Positions 62,389 through 64,000 of a stretch of 64,000 bases of DNA are shown piece by piece (the stretch's first letter is position 1; every line of letters starts with the position of its first letter). The position numbers were made by a program, and so were the translations under genes. The DNA is from Chthonomonas sp. UBA2785 (GTDB lineage Bacteria; Armatimonadota; Fimbriimonadia; Fimbriimonadales; Fimbriimonadaceae), in contig DEIB01000004.1 in the NCBI GenBank assembly GCA_002352215.1, forward strand, positions 1-64,000. The letters are read 5' to 3'. Below the pieces are notes generated by a model. It made no database searches. It was not told where the DNA came from and saw nothing but the letters and a program-made list of their open reading frames with translations.

Positions 62389-62910
62389 ATGAAGCGAACT
62401 CTTTGGCTCGCAGGCCTCGGCCTCGGCCTCGTCGCCGTCGCGCCGGCCCAAGGCTCGTCCTTTGGTTATCCGTCCAACGCGGCCCTTCGCGTTGGCGCGG
62501 CTTACCCGCTGGATGGCACCACCCGAAACGCGGTGAACAATTTCATCGGCGTCGGTTTCGACTACTTCCTCGAAAAGTCCCTTTTCGGCGAAGGTGAAAC
62601 CACCATTTCCATCGACTGGCTCGGCAAGAGCGGTTCGGGTGCCAAGGGCAATGCCTTCCCGATCATGCTGAACCAGCGGTTCTACAACGGTCCGGAACTG
62701 GAAGCCGGCGGCGGTCGCACCTATTGGTTCGCCGGCGCGGGTGTTGCCGTGATGGACGTCACCAGCACCGACACCGTGTGGGCCATTCGTGGCGGCGTGG
62801 GCAAGGAGTTTGGTCCGAACATCTTCGGTGAACTCACGTTCATCTACAGCGACGATGCCGCCGGCGCCCGCGCCACCAGCATCGGTGCTTACGTAGGCTA
62901 CCGGTTCTAA
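62389..62910 (+). CDS. Small outer-membrane beta-barrel-like protein
   Basis: A 173-residue exported protein. Start ATG 62389 follows GGAGGA at 62371-62376. The signal is MKRTLWLAGLGLGLVAVAPA with QGSS after it. The mature protein alternates hydrophobic and Gly-rich strands (GVGFDYFLEKSLFGEGETTI, GRTYWFAGAGVAVMDVTSTD, VGKEFGPNIFGELTFIYSDD) and ends GAYVGYRF, with the C-terminal Phe typical of outer-membrane barrels. About eight strands fit. Ligand unknown. It ends at a strong terminator. Confidence 0.78.
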   Translation: MKRTLWLAGLGLGLVAVAPAQGSSFGYPSNAALRVGAAYPLDGTTRNAVNNFIGVGFDYFLEKSLFGEGETTISIDWLGKSGSGAKGNAFPIMLNQRFYNGPELEAGGGRTYWFAGAGVAVMDVTSTDTVWAIRGGVGKEFGPNIFGELTFIYSDDAAGARATSIGAYVGYRF

Positions 62911-62932
62911 ACCCCCAGTCGCCAGATACAAG

Positions 62933-62966
62933 AACCCCCGGCCTCTGAGAGACCGGGGGTTTTTCG
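62933..62966 (+). terminator. Intrinsic terminator after the beta-barrel gene
   Basis: AACCCCCGG (62933-62941) and CCGGGGGTT (62953-62961) are followed by TTTTTC on the + strand. It also separates the convergent pdxS gene ending at 62983. Confidence 0.9.
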
Positions 62967-62982
62967 TTGCCAAAAGAAAGGC

Positions 62983-63885
62983 TTACCAGCCGCGCGTGGC
63001 GAGCTGATCTTCCGGCTTAAGCGAGGAGATGTTGATGCCAACCATCGGTTCGCCCAGGTTCTTGCTGATCTCACCCAGCTTCTTGGCATCGTTGTAGAAC
63101 AACACCGAATCCACAATCGCCTGCGCGCGTCGGGCCGGGTCGCCGCTCTTAAAGATGCCGCTGCCCACAAACACCGTTTCCGCGCCCAGCTTCATCATCA
63201 GGGCCGCGTCGGCCGGGGTGGCGATGCCGCCCGCGCTGAAGTTCGGCACCGGCAGCTTGCCCGTGCGATGCACTTCGCGGATGAGTTCCAACGGGGCTTG
63301 GTGATCCTTGGCCAGCTTGAACAGTTCGTCCTCGCGGGCGGCCTGCACCTGACGGATCTCCTTCATGATCGTGCGCATGTGCCACACGGCGTGCACCACG
63401 TCGCCCGTACCAGCTTCGCCCTTGGTGCGGATCATGGCCGCGCCTTCGCCGCAACGGCGCAGAGCTTCCCCCAGGTTGCGCGCGCCGCACACAAACGGCA
63501 CCGTAAAGGCGTGCTTGTCCACGTGGATCTCTTCGTCGGCCGGGGTCAGCACTTCGCTTTCGTCAATGAAGTCCACTTCCAGCGCCTGCAGGATTTCGGC
63601 TTCGACAAAGTGACCGATACGGCACTTGGCCATCACCGGGATGTCCACCACTTCCTTGATGCCCAGAATCATTTCCGGGTCGCTCATGCGGGCCACGCCG
63701 CCGTCGCGTCGGATATCGGCCGGCACGCGTTCCAGCGCCATCACCGCGATGGCCCCGGCATCTTCCGCAATTCGTGCCTGTTCCGGGGTCGTGACGTCCA
63801 TGATCACGCCGCCCTTCAGCATCTCGGCCAGGCCGACCTTCTCGCGCCAGGTCTTGGCCGCATTGACTACGCCGTTGTTGCTCAT
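62983..63885 (-). CDS. pdxS: Pyridoxal 5'-phosphate synthase, PdxS subunit
   Basis: A 300-residue (beta/alpha)8 barrel that makes PLP from ribose 5-phosphate, glyceraldehyde 3-phosphate and ammonia. Catalytic Lys residues are within GGVIMDVTTPEQARIAEDAG (Lys just before GGV) and in AAMIRTKGEAGTGDVVHAVW (second lysine). MAKCRIGHFVEAEILQALEV, VDFIDESEVLTPADEEIHVD and LPVPNFSAGGIATPADAALM are present. Length and sequence match PdxS. The glutaminase subunit PdxT is not next to it. The start is at 63885 with upstream sequence extending to the window edge. Confidence 0.97.
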   Translation of the reverse strand: MSNNGVVNAAKTWREKVGLAEMLKGGVIMDVTTPEQARIAEDAGAIAVMALERVPADIRRDGGVARMSDPEMILGIKEVVDIPVMAKCRIGHFVEAEILQALEVDFIDESEVLTPADEEIHVDKHAFTVPFVCGARNLGEALRRCGEGAAMIRTKGEAGTGDVVHAVWHMRTIMKEIRQVQAAREDELFKLAKDHQAPLELIREVHRTGKLPVPNFSAGGIATPADAALMMKLGAETVFVGSGIFKSGDPARRAQAIVDSVLFYNDAKKLGEISKNLGEPMVGINISSLKPEDQLATRGW

Positions 63886-63952
63886 CGCCTTGGCCTACGA
63901 GTATACGGAGCCGGGAAACGCGCCGACCGGGACAACCGTACAACCTACGGGG

Positions 63953-64000
63953 ATGAATCGGGACGAAAGGTCGCTACGTTGGTGGGAAATCTTTGGGGAC
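63953..64000 (+). CDS. Possible start of a gene cut by the right window edge
   Basis: ATG 63953 opens a frame (MNRDERSLRWWEIFGD) that remains open to base 64000. A GGGG lies just before it, too close to be a good ribosome site, and 16 codons are not enough to judge. It would be divergent from pdxS. Confidence 0.3.
   Translation, partial: MNRDERSLRWWEIFGD

Overview
The window reads as a chromosomal segment of a high-GC, Gram-negative-like bacterium, most plausibly an Armatimonadota member of the Fimbriimonadia type. Evidence for this is a 5'-cut type II-style pseudopilin at the left edge, seven short secreted proteins ending in the exosortase signal VPEPA(S/T)-x-I/V-ALGAGL-ARRRR, many small exported proteins and lipoproteins, and Bacteroidetes-like arginine enzymes. 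No rRNA gene, CRISPR array, insertion sequence or replication origin was seen. Taxonomy is inferred from gene style only.

Layout. 1-7.3 kb: pseudopilin end, ftsY, a frameshifted member of a small secreted family, a serine beta-lactamase-like hydrolase, and four PEP-CTERM paralogues in a row. 7.4-16.9 kb: lepA, a fifth PEP-CTERM gene, a large unknown exported protein, gyrB, and two further members of the secreted family first seen at 1.6 kb. 17-27.6 kb: GH57 glucan-branching enzyme, lipoprotein, Tat phosphoesterase, kynA-kynU, sulfatase, a tandem PEP-CTERM pair, a Gfo/Idh/MocA oxidoreductase and an adenosine/adenine deaminase. 27.6-31.2 kb: a lower-GC accessory block in which a DUF6069-like/SDR fusion and a MarR regulator lie between an intact dinB gene and a collapsed dinB copy, with related palindromes at the promoters; then sbtA. 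31.3-41 kb: truncated haemoglobin plus 2Fe-2S reductase under an FNR-like palindrome, a one-haem-motif protein, aldo/keto reductase, SRPBCC protein, tRNA-Ala(TGC), unknowns, an SGNH esterase and a Tat phospholipase C. 41-45.3 kb: small uncharacterised genes including an Imm22-like immunity protein, a HAD phosphatase, a membrane protein and a DUF4826 gene that has lost its 5' end. 45.3-47.2 kb: a low-GC insert carrying an OLD-like ATPase/Toprim protein. 47.2-56.6 kb: a sugar-kinase-like gene and a seven-gene arginine operon led by argR. 56.7-64 kb: M28 peptidase, DUF2237, YHS-type lipoprotein, galM, glyS, a small beta-barrel protein and pdxS.

The arginine operon (argR, argG, P-loop DUF1611-like gene, argC, argF', argB, argE-like, argH) is the most coherent system. 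Its carbamoyltransferase belongs to the N-acyl-ornithine type (HCLPLRRN instead of the ornithine-enzyme HCLP motif), so arginine would be made through an N-acylated citrulline. The residue that separates acetyl- from succinyl-ornithine enzymes appears to be Pro90, the succinyl form. No known N-acylglutamate synthase is present, and an unexplained P-loop protein is translationally coupled inside the operon; it is a candidate for the missing or an auxiliary step. The other accessory loci worth attention are the OLD-like island that truncated a resident gene and the MarR/SDR/DinB locus with a mutated SDR active site.
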